Source: Actinopolymorpha cephalotaxi (GTDB taxonomy: Bacteria; Actinomycetota; Actinomycetes; Propionibacteriales; Actinopolymorphaceae). From it: 64,000 nucleotides of DNA. The notes under the pieces were generated by a model that had not been told where the DNA came from, ran no database searches, and was given only the letters and a program-made list of their open reading frames with translations. Positions within the stretch are counted from its first letter, which is position 1. Every line of letters starts with the position of its first letter. The stretch covers positions 372,001 to 436,000 of the forward strand of contig NZ_JACBZA010000001.1 of assembly GCF_013408535.1 (NCBI RefSeq). Reading direction: 5' to 3'. The position numbers and the translations under genes were made by a program. Positions 53,707-62,408 of the stretch are shown here, piece after piece.

Positions 53707-53761
53707 TTTTGGATCTGATGATGGGGGTTCGAGTCCTCCCACCCCAGCCACCCTCTGACCA
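53707..53761 (+). other. attR, right attachment site
   Basis: Exact 55-base copy of 41710-41764, starting within the tRNA-Gln anticodon loop sequence. It lacks the 5' part of the tRNA, so it is not a gene. It marks the chromosome junction of the element. The 365 bp between the last island gene and this site hold only a hairpin and the arm-like motifs. Confidence 0.92.
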
Positions 53762-53896
53762 AGCGCTTTTGTCGTGGTCGACCCAGTTCGCTGCCGATCG
53801 TCTGGGCCTCTACGCATGACCACGCCACGAGCCGGCGTACGGAATATCTGGCGGCAACATGGGCTGTAGGAGGAGACCGCTACGAGAGGAGATCCA

Positions 53897-54817
53897 ATGC
53901 GCGCGGTGGTCTATGACGAGTACAGCTCGGACCCGAGCACCCTGGTTGCGCGAGAGCTTCCCACCCCGAAGCTGTTTCCCGGCTCGGTTCTGGTCGAGGT
54001 GCGTGCCGCCGGCGTGAACCCGGTCGACTGGAAGGCGATGTCGGGCGGTCTCGACGGGCTGATCGACGCTGTCTTCCCGGTGATCCCCGGTTGGGACGTC
54101 GCGGGGGTCGTGGTCGGTCTGGGCATGGACACGCCGGAGTTTCAGATCGGCGACGAGGTGATCGCCTAGGCCCGTAAGGACGTGCTGAGCGGTGGATCCT
54201 TCGCCGAGCAGATGGCGATTCCGGTGCACGCGGTGGCTCGTAAGCCCGCCTCGCTCACCTGGGAACAGGCGGCGGGTCTGCCACTGGCTGGGGGCACCGC
54301 GCTACGAACGCTCGACGCGCTGGAAGTGGAGGCCGGCCAGACGCTTTTGGTGCACGCGGCCGCCGGTGGGGTCGGCGGCTTCGCCGTGCAGATCGCCCGG
54401 GCTCGCGGTGCACGAGTGATCGGCACCGCCTCCGAACGCAACCACGCCTACCTGCGCGAACTCGGTGCGGAGCCGGTCGCCTACGGCGAGGGTCTGGCCG
54501 ATCGGGTCCGGGAACTGGCTCCGGACGGAGTCGATGCGGTGGCAGACTTCGTCGGAGGTCAGCTCGAGGTGACGCTGTCGGTGCTGAAGTCGGGCGGGCG
54601 CCACGCCTCGGTCACCGATGGGGAGGTCGAGGCCCATGGAGGCCGGTTGATCTGGGTGCGTCCGGACGGTGCCGAAACCGCGCGGCTGGCCGCGCTGGCG
54701 GACGAGGGGCACCTCACCGTCGAGGTCGGGGCGACCTACGGTCTGGACGAGGTTGCGGAAGCCTTCAAGGTCAGCCAGGGCGGGCACTCTCGGGGCAAGC
54801 TCATCGTGGTTCCGTAG
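53897..54817 (+). pseudogene. Zinc-type alcohol dehydrogenase / quinone oxidoreductase with an in-frame stop
   Basis: ATG 53897 opens MRAVVYDEYSSDPSTLVARE, EVRAAGVNPVDWKAMSG and GWDVAGVVVGLG, then GDEVIA is followed by TAG at 54166-54168 instead of the Tyr codon that relatives have in GDEVIAYARKD. The same frame continues with ARKDVLSGGSFAEQM, TLLVHAAAGGVGGFAVQIARARG (NADPH fold) and SRGKLIVVP at the end. It is a normal 306-codon medium-chain reductase except for that amber codon. Unless suppressed, the product is a 90-residue fragment. Confidence 0.88.
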
Positions 54818-54882
54818 GTTGGCTGCGCAGAACTGCTCGGGCCCGCCAGCAGCTGGTGCCAAGGTGGCGGCGCTCAGCCCGG

Positions 54883-55536
54883 TCAGCGGATGAACCGGAA
54901 CATGTGGCCGCCATGGCGTGGCGTCGTGGGCGCTCCAACGAAGCGATGGACGCCAACCCTGAACCCTGCGTCGTGGGGGCGGATCACCGTGTCCTCAACG
55001 AAGTCCTGTTGAGCGAACACCTCGCGTACGAGATCGACTGGATCGCCGGTTGAGGCACTCGGGTCTTCGGTCCTCTCGGCGCCACGCGTCCAGATCACCG
55101 AAGCGTGGGGGGCAAGCAGTTGAGGCAGGGTCGCGATCGTGGTTTCCAGATCCTCGTGGGTGATGTTCCCGAACACACCGCACGCGAGGAACACGTCGGC
55201 TCGGGGCACCTCGAGATAGGAGTCGAGTGCACCTGCGTCGGCCGTGCGAACGTCGATGCCGTGGAGACCAAGGCCGGCCGCTTCGCGCCGGGCGGTACCT
55301 GCGAGATCACCGTCCAACTCAACGAGGACGGCGCTAACGTGACCGCGCCCAGCGGCAAGTACCGGAAGGACGTCACGACCGTCCCCTGCGCAGATACTCA
55401 CCAGCTGAGTGGGGTGAGAACCGCGGGCATCGAGGATTCGGGTCAGCTCCGTTCGAACGGTGCCGAGACGTTTCGACAGCGAGCCCGCCGGATCGTCGTA
55501 CTTCGCATGCCACTCGTGCCAGTCTGTCTTCGCCAC
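54883..55536 (-). CDS. Class I SAM-dependent methyltransferase
   Basis: 217 residues from the GTG at 55536 (AKTDWHEWHAKYDDPAG); the frame is open further upstream but loses similarity. LVSICAGDGRDVLPVLAAG is SAM motif I, SAVLVELDGDL follows with the acidic ribose ligand, and ADVFLACGVFGNITHEDLETTI is motif IV. The fold is certain, the substrate unknown. It is divergent from the YjbR gene with about 130 bp between the starts. Confidence 0.8.
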   Translation of the reverse strand: MAKTDWHEWHAKYDDPAGSLSKRLGTVRTELTRILDARGSHPTQLVSICAGDGRDVLPVLAAGRGHVSAVLVELDGDLAGTARREAAGLGLHGIDVRTADAGALDSYLEVPRADVFLACGVFGNITHEDLETTIATLPQLLAPHASVIWTRGAERTEDPSASTGDPVDLVREVFAQQDFVEDTVIRPHDAGFRVGVHRFVGAPTTPRHGGHMFRFIR

Positions 55537-55663
55537 GAGATCCAGTTGATCACACCTCTGAGCGGCGCGGCGGAGCGGCGAAGGTCCGGCCGTCGGTTGT
55601 ACGAATTTCGCTCGGCGGACGAGGATGCTGGACGTCGCAGCCACCAGCCGCCATCGTTGGCCT

Positions 55664-55963
55664 GTGGCCACCGAGGACGACGTGAGACGCATCTGCCTGG
55701 CGCTGCCCGGCGTCACCGAGCGGCTCAGCTGGGGTCGCCCGGCCTGGTTCGCGAGGACTCTCATGGCTCGGGTGTGGGAAGACGACGTGCTCACCGTCAA
55801 GACTCACGAGCGTGACGCGCTCGCATCGGCGGAGCCGGACACCTACTACTGGACCAGTCACCACGATCGATCACCACAGTTGGTCCTTGTCCGGTTGGGG
55901 CGAGTCGACGTGGACGAACTCGATGAGCTGCTCCGTGACTCGTACCGGATCGCCGGCATCTGA
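55664..55963 (+). CDS. MmcQ/YjbR-family protein
   Basis: 99 residues from the GTG at 55664 (ATEDDVRRICLALPGVTE); the ATG at 55625 is an alternative. The pattern RLSWGRPAWFARTLMARVWEDD, LTVKTHERDALASAEPDTYYWTSHH and DVDELDELLRDSYRIAG is that of YjbR-like small proteins with a CyaY/phage-like DNA-binding fold. Molecular role not known. It stands alone between divergent and converging neighbours. Confidence 0.85.
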   Translation: MATEDDVRRICLALPGVTERLSWGRPAWFARTLMARVWEDDVLTVKTHERDALASAEPDTYYWTSHHDRSPQLVLVRLGRVDVDELDELLRDSYRIAGI

Positions 55964-56006
55964 GGACCGCGGTTCTTCTGCCTCTCTGCAGCGCACGTGA
56001 GCGTCG

Positions 56007-56768
56007 TCAGCGGGAGAGGTCGACGAGGAGGATGCCCTCGTTGCCCGGCGGAAGCTCACCGATGATCGTGCCGTCAGGAGCCACCGCCAAGGCGCCGCCG
56101 AAACAGCCGCCGACGTCACGTGCTGCGAGGTGGTTCACCATCAGGGCACCGACTCCGGCGCGCGCGGCCCGATCTGCGTAGACGAACCGCTCCTCCCGTT
56201 CCCACTGCTCGGCGTCGGCCACCTCGGAGTCGTAGCTGCGCGCGAAGGGGAAGAGCAACCAGTTCGGCTGGACGCGGCGCAGCCGCTGCACGAGTTCGTC
56301 GTCGAACAGGTCGCCGCAGAGGAGGAAGGCGCAGGTTCCGAAGTCGGTCGACGCCACAGGAAGATCTGTTCCTTGGCGGTAGACCCGACGGTCCGGCGAC
56401 CCGTGCCACTGCGGACTGATCCGCCGGTAGTGGAGCTGAACCTTCCCGTCCGGGTCGATGAGGATCGCGCTGTCGTAGAGGCGCTCTTCCGTCGCCGTCC
56501 GCTCGCGTTCGTACATGCCGATGGCGATCCACATCCCGGTCTCGCGTGACAGGGCGCCCAGGTGCTCAGTGACCGGCCCTGGAATCGGCTGGGCGAGCAG
56601 ACGGTCGTGTGCCGGGTCGTCGTTGCCCACGAAGCCGGTCAGCGCCGTCTCGGAGAAGACGACCAGGTCCGCGCCCTTGCCGGCGGCTTCCCTCGTCAGC
56701 TTCGTGATGCTGGTCAGGTTGGCTGCCTGGTCGGCGACCACGCGGTGAACCGCAAGCGCAGCTTGCAT
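56007..56768 (-). CDS. Carbon-nitrogen hydrolase (nitrilase superfamily)
   Basis: 253 residues, ATG 56768 with GGGAGAT upstream. The fold is clear: VVFSETALTGFVG (catalytic Glu), IAIGMYERE, AILIDPDGKVQLHYRRISPQ, and CAFLLCGDLFDDE with the nucleophile Cys. In the second motif the usual catalytic Lys (YRKxH) is Arg here (YRRIS), which is unusual and could lower or change activity. GVGALMVNHLA and GELPPGNEGILLVDL close the sandwich. Members hydrolyse amides or nitriles. It follows 56783-57364 closely and may be cotranscribed. Confidence 0.82.
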   Translation of the reverse strand: MQAALAVHRVVADQAANLTSITKLTREAAGKGADLVVFSETALTGFVGNDDPAHDRLLAQPIPGPVTEHLGALSRETGMWIAIGMYERERTATEERLYDSAILIDPDGKVQLHYRRISPQWHGSPDRRVYRQGTDLPVASTDFGTCAFLLCGDLFDDELVQRLRRVQPNWLLFPFARSYDSEVADAEQWEREERFVYADRAARAGVGALMVNHLAARDVGGCFGGALAVAPDGTIIGELPPGNEGILLVDLSR

Positions 56769-56782
56769 CGGATCTCCCGGGT

Positions 56783-57364
56783 TCAGATCTCGCGCCAGGT
56801 TTCGGCGAAGGCCAGTGCCGCCGAACTGCCGAACCATCCCTCCGGCTGATGGACCTCGCCGCGGGCGGCAACGCCGTTCACGCGCACCTCGCCCACCGCG
56901 CACGGGCAGGCGACGACCGAGGTCTCGAAGCCGGTCAGCTGCGTCGTCACCTGGAAGCAGTCGAGCACCTCCCGCCATTCGAGCTCGATCGTGGCGGCCG
57001 CGGTGACACAGGTGATCCGGTGGAACCGGTCGCCGCCGGAGACCTCGGCGAACCGGGCCGGAACAGGTGACCCGCTCTCGATGCCGCGCCCACGGATCGT
57101 GTCGTAGTCGCGGTAGAAGTGCTCCCAGACGTACGTGGCGAGTTCGGGGTTGTCGGTGTAGATGCCGATCGGCGCGTCCACAGCGAGCCCCGACTGCTCG
57201 GGGTCGGCCCAGATCAGCAGGGCGCGTCCCGCACCGACGGGTGAGTACCGCGCGGTCCACATGCTTGCCAGTACGACGATGTCGTCACTGCCGGGGCGGT
57301 AGAGGATGATCATCGGGTTCTCACCGGCGATCTTGATACCGCGCTGGGTGATGGGCTCGTGCAC
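56783..57364 (-). CDS. Hypothetical protein
   Basis: 193 residues from the GTG at 57364 (HEPITQRGIKIAGENP); a later ATG at codon 17 is possible. No domain recognised. It is rich in beta strands (MIILYRPGSDDIVVLASMW, ALLIWADPEQSGLAVD, HRITCVTAAATIELEW) and has a CPC motif in SVVACPCAVGEVRVNG. It lies 14 bp upstream of the nitrilase gene in the same direction, so the two are probably translated from one message and may act together. Confidence 0.65.
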   Translation of the reverse strand: MHEPITQRGIKIAGENPMIILYRPGSDDIVVLASMWTARYSPVGAGRALLIWADPEQSGLAVDAPIGIYTDNPELATYVWEHFYRDYDTIRGRGIESGSPVPARFAEVSGGDRFHRITCVTAAATIELEWREVLDCFQVTTQLTGFETSVVACPCAVGEVRVNGVAARGEVHQPEGWFGSSAALAFAETWREI

Positions 57365-57487
57365 GCCTGCCTCCTGATCCGCCGGTCGGCTCACGCCGCC
57401 GAGCATGACACGTGGTGTCGGCCAACGGTGCTGGCAGTTGCTGGTCGCGACGGATAGCTTGGGCAGCCGACGTCGAAGGAGTTCACG

Positions 57488-58450
57488 GTGGGAGCACAGT
57501 CCGAGGTCGACTTCCGCGACACGGCAACGGGACGACGGCAGAGCTGGCGCGGTGCGAAGAAGCACGTCAAGCGCGTGCTCGGCTGGCGGCTGCCGAACGC
57601 GGCGATGCGGGCGACGGTGTCCGCGGTTCGCCCCGAGCTGCGCCGGACGGGTCGGCTGCCGGCACCGGCAACTGTGCGCGAGGTCACCGGCATCGTCGAC
57701 GACGAGCGCTACGTCATGCTGGCTCCGGCGGCGTGTGTGGTGGCGAAGGAGCTGTACTGGGGCAAGGGGCGACGACCCCAACCGGCTGACGACTTCGCCG
57801 TACGGATGTTCGCCGCTCTCGCCCGACCGGCCGACGTGATGCTCGACGTTGGCGCGTACACCGGGCTGTTCACCCTCGTCGGCACCACTGTCAACCCGAA
57901 GCTGACAGCGCACGCGTTCGAGATCGTTCCCGAGGTCTACCGGATGCTGTTCGACAACTGTGTGCGCAACCGCGTCCTTGACCGAACGACGTTGCACCAC
58001 GTCGGTCTCGGCCTTCCCGGCTCGACCGTGGACATGCCGATCGCCTCGGGTGACTCCGCCCTGCCGTGCTACTACTCCGTGGACATGCACTTCAGCGACG
58101 GTGTACCCATCGGCATCCGCTCGCTGGACTCGTTCACCGATGTCGCCGAGTCTGATGCGCGCGTGGTGATGAAGGTGGACGTGGAGGGAGGCGAGCACGC
58201 AGTGTTCGAGTACGGGCAGAAGTTCCTCGCCACCCACCGGCCCGACATCCTGTGCGAGGTCCTCGAGCACAGTGACGGTGCGGGCTTGGCGGAGTTCGTG
58301 GAGCCGCACGGCTACCGGTTCCATCTCGTTCGCGACCACGATCTGGCCCCCGCGAGCGACCTCAGCCCGAACTCGCAGTACCGGGACTGGCTGTTCACCA
58401 CCCGGAGTGCCGAGGAGTTGCGCGACCTCGGGATTCCGGTCGCCGACTGA
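57488..58450 (+). CDS. FkbM-family methyltransferase
   Basis: 320 residues, GTG start. About 100 N-terminal residues precede the methyltransferase domain: VMLDVGAYTGLFTLVGTTV (motif I), AHAFEIVPEVYRMLFDN, and the FkbM signature RVVMKVDVEGGEHAVFEYG near residue 225, then PDILCEVLEH. FkbM enzymes O-methylate hydroxyls on sugars and polyketides. It precedes an MFS exporter by 78 bp. No biosynthetic cluster is evident around it. Confidence 0.88.
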   Translation: MGAQSEVDFRDTATGRRQSWRGAKKHVKRVLGWRLPNAAMRATVSAVRPELRRTGRLPAPATVREVTGIVDDERYVMLAPAACVVAKELYWGKGRRPQPADDFAVRMFAALARPADVMLDVGAYTGLFTLVGTTVNPKLTAHAFEIVPEVYRMLFDNCVRNRVLDRTTLHHVGLGLPGSTVDMPIASGDSALPCYYSVDMHFSDGVPIGIRSLDSFTDVAESDARVVMKVDVEGGEHAVFEYGQKFLATHRPDILCEVLEHSDGAGLAEFVEPHGYRFHLVRDHDLAPASDLSPNSQYRDWLFTTRSAEELRDLGIPVAD

Positions 58451-58528
58451 TCCTCGGCCGACCGCGCCGGCAACACTCTCGTACGATCGGCCTGATCATG
58501 CCAGACCAGAGGATGGTTGTGAGCCGGG

Positions 58529-59821
58529 TTGGGACAAGCTGAGGGTGACCATAGCCTGAAGGACACGTCCGTCGCGCGAATCATCTGGCGTACGCCGTTC
58601 CTGAGGGCCGCGTGCATCAGTCTGTTCGTCGCCGGGATCGGCACGTCGTCGACCATGCCGCAGATGACGTTGTACCTGGTCACCGAGCTGCACATCCCGA
58701 TCCAGGCCGCCGGGCTGTACTACCTGGTCAACCTCACGGCGCCGGTCGCAGGCTTTCTGGTCGGCACGCTGTCGGAGCGGTTGGCCAACCGGCTGTTCCT
58801 GTATCGAACCTGCGCGGTGATCGCTGCACTCGGCTGGACCGCGATGGCGCTGGCCGACCGGCCGTGGATGCCGTTCCTCATCGGGGCGTTCGTCCTGAGC
58901 TTCGGCGGCGGTGCGATGGGGCAGCTGTTCGCCGCCACCCGCGACGAGCTGAGCCGGCATCCGTCCCCGGCGGACAACAGGATCGTCTCCGCCGTCCGCA
59001 TGTCGTTCACCGCAGGCTGGATCGTCGGCCCCGTTCTCGGCAGCTGGTTCGGCGCGACCTTCGGCCTGCGGCCGCTGCTCCTGGCCAACGCCGCGTGCCT
59101 GGTCGTGCAGCTGGTTCCGCTGGGCACCCGCCGCGTCGAACGTTTCAGGCTGGAGACCGGCAAGCCGGACGAGAGCGCCGAGTCGACGGCTCGTCGGCAC
59201 GGTGATCGCATCAGAGGAACGACGAGGTACGGAACGAAGAACGGGCTTACGCCGCTGCTGGTGTTCCTCGGATGCTGTGTGCTGGTGATGAACGGGGACA
59301 CCATGAAGTTCGCGTTCCTTCCGTTGTACATGGCCAACCAGCTGCACGTCGGTGACGCCCTGCGCGGGACCGTGATCGCCGTACAGCCGTTCCTCGAGCT
59401 CCTTCTGATGCCTGTCTTCGCCCGGCTGGCCGACAGGTTCACCCCGATTCGGGTACTCGCGATGGCGGCGCTGCTCGGAGTCGGCGCCCATCTCGCGTAC
59501 GCCACCAGCACTCAGGTCGCTGGGTTGTTCGTCGGCCAGATGCTGATGTCCGGGCTGTGGGCCGCGGTGGCGGGTCTTGGCATCACCGTTGCCCAGCAAC
59601 TCTGCCCGGACAGGATCGGGCTCGCTTCGTCGATGTTCAGCAGCTGCATCCCGCTCGCCGGAGCCGTCGGCGGGTCGGTCGGAGCGTTCGGCGTCGGTTG
59701 GCTCGGGATACCCCAGCTGTTCGTCATCCCCGCCGCACTGACCGCCCTCGGGTTCGTCGGCTTCCTGCTCACCGCACGTCGTTTCCGTCCGGACGATGCC
59801 GCCTTCGCGGCAAGGGTGTGA
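58529..59821 (+). CDS. MFS transporter, sugar-efflux-like
   Basis: 430 residues, apparently from a TTG at 58529; no ATG or GTG lies nearby in frame. About twelve hydrophobic spans in two halves: AGIGTSSTMPQMTLYLVTEL, GTLSERLANRLFLYRTCAV (loop 2-3), SAVRMSFTAGWIVGPVLGSW, then after a basic loop KFAFLPLYMANQLHVG and LLMPVFARLADRFTPIRVLA (loop 8-9). The pattern resembles SET-type sugar exporters. It is followed 10 bp later by a fructosamine-kinase-like gene, which suggests sugar or glycated-compound handling. Confidence 0.88.
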   Translation: MGQAEGDHSLKDTSVARIIWRTPFLRAACISLFVAGIGTSSTMPQMTLYLVTELHIPIQAAGLYYLVNLTAPVAGFLVGTLSERLANRLFLYRTCAVIAALGWTAMALADRPWMPFLIGAFVLSFGGGAMGQLFAATRDELSRHPSPADNRIVSAVRMSFTAGWIVGPVLGSWFGATFGLRPLLLANAACLVVQLVPLGTRRVERFRLETGKPDESAESTARRHGDRIRGTTRYGTKNGLTPLLVFLGCCVLVMNGDTMKFAFLPLYMANQLHVGDALRGTVIAVQPFLELLLMPVFARLADRFTPIRVLAMAALLGVGAHLAYATSTQVAGLFVGQMLMSGLWAAVAGLGITVAQQLCPDRIGLASSMFSSCIPLAGAVGGSVGAFGVGWLGIPQLFVIPAALTALGFVGFLLTARRFRPDDAAFAARV

Positions 59822-59831
59822 GAGAAGGACC

Positions 59832-60704
59832 ATGGCACCTGCCGACAGTGACGCGGTGCAACGCATCCTTGACGCCGTACGCCGTCGTGCGGGAATGGAC
59901 GTCGTCGACCAGAGCCCACTGGCCGGTGGGATGGTGGCGGACGTGCGGCGGCTGACTCTGGCGGACGGGCGTACCGTCGTCTGCAAGGCGGCGTTCGGGG
60001 AGCAAGCCCACCTTGACATCGAGGCGACGATGGTGCGCCATCTCCACGACACCCATCCCCGCGTCGTGCCGGAGGTGATCTATGCGGATCCGGAACTCCT
60101 CGTCCAGACCTTCATGCCCGGCTCGCACCTGACCGACGCCGCGGCCACGTCTCTCGGTGAGGAACTGGCGATCGTGCACGGACGGCACGCCGCCGACTTC
60201 GGCTTCGACGGTCCGACGCTGAACGGCTGGTTCGTTCTACCGAACGGGTGGTCCAGCGCCTGGGTGCCGTTCTTCAGGGATCAGCGGCTGCGGTACTGCG
60301 CCGATGCGGCGGTGGCGAACGGGACCCTGAACGCAGGCTTCCGCGCACGTGTCGAAACGCTCTGCGAACAACTGGGTGAACGTCTCAGCGAGCCGACCGC
60401 TCCGACGTTGCTGCACGGCGACCTGTGGAGCGCCAACATCCTCGCAGAAGGCAACAAAATAACGGGTCTGCTCGACCCGTCCGTCGTCTACGGCCACCCG
60501 GAGCTGGATCTGTCCCACGTGGTGGGTCAGCCCTACGCCGACGCGGTGTTCGAGGCGTACCAGCGATTCCACCCGATCGACAAGGACTTCTTCGAGGCCC
60601 GTGCACCGATCTACCAGGTCTACACGGCGATCATGCACGTGCTCTACTTCGGTCGCCGCTACGAGCGCTGGCTCGACGAGACCCTCACCAAGAGCGGTGT
60701 GTGA
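59832..60704 (+). CDS. Fructosamine/ketosamine-3-kinase-family protein
   Basis: 290 residues, ATG with GAAGGA upstream. The FN3K pattern is visible: SPLAGGMVADVRRLTLADG (loop), RTVVCKA (Lys), LNGWFVLPNGWSSAWVPFFRDQRLRYC where FN3Ks have a W..FF..RL segment, LLHGDLWSANILAEG (catalytic Asp, Asn) and GLLDPSVVYGHPELDLS (metal Asp). FN3K phosphorylates glycated amines and leads to deglycation. Its stop overlaps the GTG of the next phosphotransferase by four bases. Confidence 0.85.
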   Translation: MAPADSDAVQRILDAVRRRAGMDVVDQSPLAGGMVADVRRLTLADGRTVVCKAAFGEQAHLDIEATMVRHLHDTHPRVVPEVIYADPELLVQTFMPGSHLTDAAATSLGEELAIVHGRHAADFGFDGPTLNGWFVLPNGWSSAWVPFFRDQRLRYCADAAVANGTLNAGFRARVETLCEQLGERLSEPTAPTLLHGDLWSANILAEGNKITGLLDPSVVYGHPELDLSHVVGQPYADAVFEAYQRFHPIDKDFFEARAPIYQVYTAIMHVLYFGRRYERWLDETLTKSGV

Positions 60705-61597
60705 CGGCTGTCATGCCGGTCGCTGCCAGGTCCCTGCCCCAGAAGCTTCGCGTGCTCGTCACTGCCCTGTGGCCACAGTACGACTTGTCCAAGGCCTACC
60801 TGAGCGAGGGAACCTGTCACCAGGTGGTCGTGGTTCCCGGGGTTGCCGCCATCCGGATCGCGCCCGAGACCGCAGGCCCCGAGCTGCGTCGCAGTGTCGC
60901 CTTGCACGAACACCTCGCCGGTCTTGCTCTGCCGTTCGAGGTTCCGGCACCCCTGGGTGAGGTGGTGGCGTACGAGGACCGGGTTGCGGTCGCGGTCACC
61001 TATGTCGGCGGCGCCTCCCGACCACAACCGGACCCGGGGCTCAGCGACCTGACTCCGCTCCGCGAACTGCTCGCCGCCATTGCCGCCGTGGCGGTCGATG
61101 ACAGCCTCCGCGAGCACCTTGCACAGCCCTACGGATATGCCGGGGGTGATCCGTTCGCGGAGGAGGTCGACGCCTACGTTCTGCCCCGGCTCGGCCCCGG
61201 GGATGCCCAGGTGGTCGAACGGGGCCTCACCGAGCTGATGTCACTGCCGGCAGCCGATCCACCGGTTCTCGTGCATGCCGACCTGACCGGCTACAACCTG
61301 TTCTGGAACGACGAGAAACTCGTCGGCGTACTGGACTGGGACTTCGCCTTCGAAGGCGATCACGCCTACGACGTCGCCTGTCTGGCCGACGGTTTCGGCT
61401 TCCGGGCGCTCGCTTCCGTTGTCGATGACGAGGTGCTCGCGCGAGCGCGTGTCTATCGCCCGATGTTCGCGGTGGAGGCTGCGACGGCCGCGTACCGAAG
61501 TGGGGACACACGGTCCGGTGACCGGATACTCAGCCGAGTGCGCGAACGGATTGCAGCCGGTACCTTCCACACGCCGCCCGCCGACCTGCGCGACTAG
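60701..61597 (+). CDS. Phosphotransferase, APH/choline-kinase fold
   Basis: 298 residues, GTG overlapping the previous stop (GTGA). The N-lobe has YLSEGTCHQVVVVPGVAAIRIA, the hinge VTYVGGASRP, the catalytic loop LVHADLTGYNLFWND and metal Asp in VGVLDWDFAFEGD. The relation to the coupled fructosamine-kinase-like gene is only at the fold level, so two different kinases are made together. Substrate unknown. Confidence 0.87.
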   Translation: MTAVMPVAARSLPQKLRVLVTALWPQYDLSKAYLSEGTCHQVVVVPGVAAIRIAPETAGPELRRSVALHEHLAGLALPFEVPAPLGEVVAYEDRVAVAVTYVGGASRPQPDPGLSDLTPLRELLAAIAAVAVDDSLREHLAQPYGYAGGDPFAEEVDAYVLPRLGPGDAQVVERGLTELMSLPAADPPVLVHADLTGYNLFWNDEKLVGVLDWDFAFEGDHAYDVACLADGFGFRALASVVDDEVLARARVYRPMFAVEAATAAYRSGDTRSGDRILSRVRERIAAGTFHTPPADLRD

Positions 61598-61727
61598 AGT
61601 GCCCGGCATGCGTGCGCGGGAGTAGGGCGGCAGCATGTCCTTGTCTGGCCGTTCACCGTTCGTACGACGAGTCGTTCCTGCCAGTGTCCGGCGGTACCCT
61701 GCCGATGTTTCGTCGAGGGGAGTCGCT

Positions 61728-62315
61728 GTGATCACGCTGACCGACATGGTGGCGAACGGGTCCGTCACGGAGGATGGTGCCGACCTCCTGCGGCGGATCG
61801 CGGCGTCGGGTGAGTCGTTCCTGGTCTACGCGCTCCCGCGGAACGCGGGCAAGAGCACCCTGACGAACGCGATCCTCGCGGAGGTGCCTGCGGACGTGCC
61901 GCGACAGGAGTTCTTCGGGACCCGGGAGGAGGTGGCCGAGCTCACCGCGGACCCGGACCGGGGGTACCTGGTGGTCGCCGAGATGGGTCACCGTGGCCGT
62001 CCCGGCTACCTGGCCGGTGACGAGGTGGAGCGCGCGTTCGAACTGGTCGCGTCCGGATACCGCCTCGCCTCGAGCCTGCATGCCGACTCGGTCGCCGAGG
62101 TGTTCGACGTACTCGCCCACAACGGGATCGCCGCCGACGCCGCGGCCGGAATTCGTTACCTGGTGAAGGTTCGCGGGCTTGGAGATCTCGGCGACCCCTC
62201 CACCCGGCGGGTCGTCGAGCACATCAACGAGGTCACCGGGCTCGGTGCCGACGGCCCGGCGTACTCCGTGCTGTACGAGTGGGCTTCGCAAGCCACCTCG
62301 CGCACCGCTCCCTGA
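61728..62315 (+). CDS. P-loop ATPase resembling type II/IV secretion ATPases
   Basis: 195 residues from the GTG at 61728, fixed by GAGGGGAG; the frame is open from 61635. LVYALPRNAGKSTLTNAIL is a Walker A. GYLVVAEMGHRGRPGYLAG replaces the Walker B region and ASSLHADSVAEVFDVLAHNGI matches the His box (LHAxSaxev) of PulE/VirB11 ATPases. The protein is much shorter than those ATPases and lacks the N-terminal domain. No pilus genes are nearby. Function unknown; perhaps a stand-alone relative. Confidence 0.65.
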   Translation: MITLTDMVANGSVTEDGADLLRRIAASGESFLVYALPRNAGKSTLTNAILAEVPADVPRQEFFGTREEVAELTADPDRGYLVVAEMGHRGRPGYLAGDEVERAFELVASGYRLASSLHADSVAEVFDVLAHNGIAADAAAGIRYLVKVRGLGDLGDPSTRRVVEHINEVTGLGADGPAYSVLYEWASQATSRTAP

Positions 62316-62408
62316 CCGGGGATCCCTGCGGGCAATTCGCGCGGCGCGCCGGCACCACCGATGACCGGGCCACTCCTGGACGGGTGATTCCGGGAGAGCT
62401 ACCCGCAG

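Larger units (their letters stand above)
41710..53761. mobile_element. Integrated 12-kb element in tRNA-Gln, probably immobile
   Basis: Bounded by a 55-bp perfect direct repeat of the tRNA-Gln 3' end, with a tyrosine-integrase remnant next to the left end and arm-like motifs at both. The cargo is two STAND/NACHT NTPase genes, argS, a metalloprotease-like gene and a small unknown gene. The large STAND gene is visibly less GC-rich than the flanking chromosome. Integrase deletion and two frameshifted genes suggest it no longer moves and is decaying. No conjugation, replication or phage structural genes are present, so the original class (integrative plasmid or phage satellite) cannot be told. 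Confidence 0.85.

Noticed and set aside
53399-53819. 150-codon frame across attR
   Set aside because: Runs through the att repeat and arm motifs, has no ribosome-binding site and no similarity.
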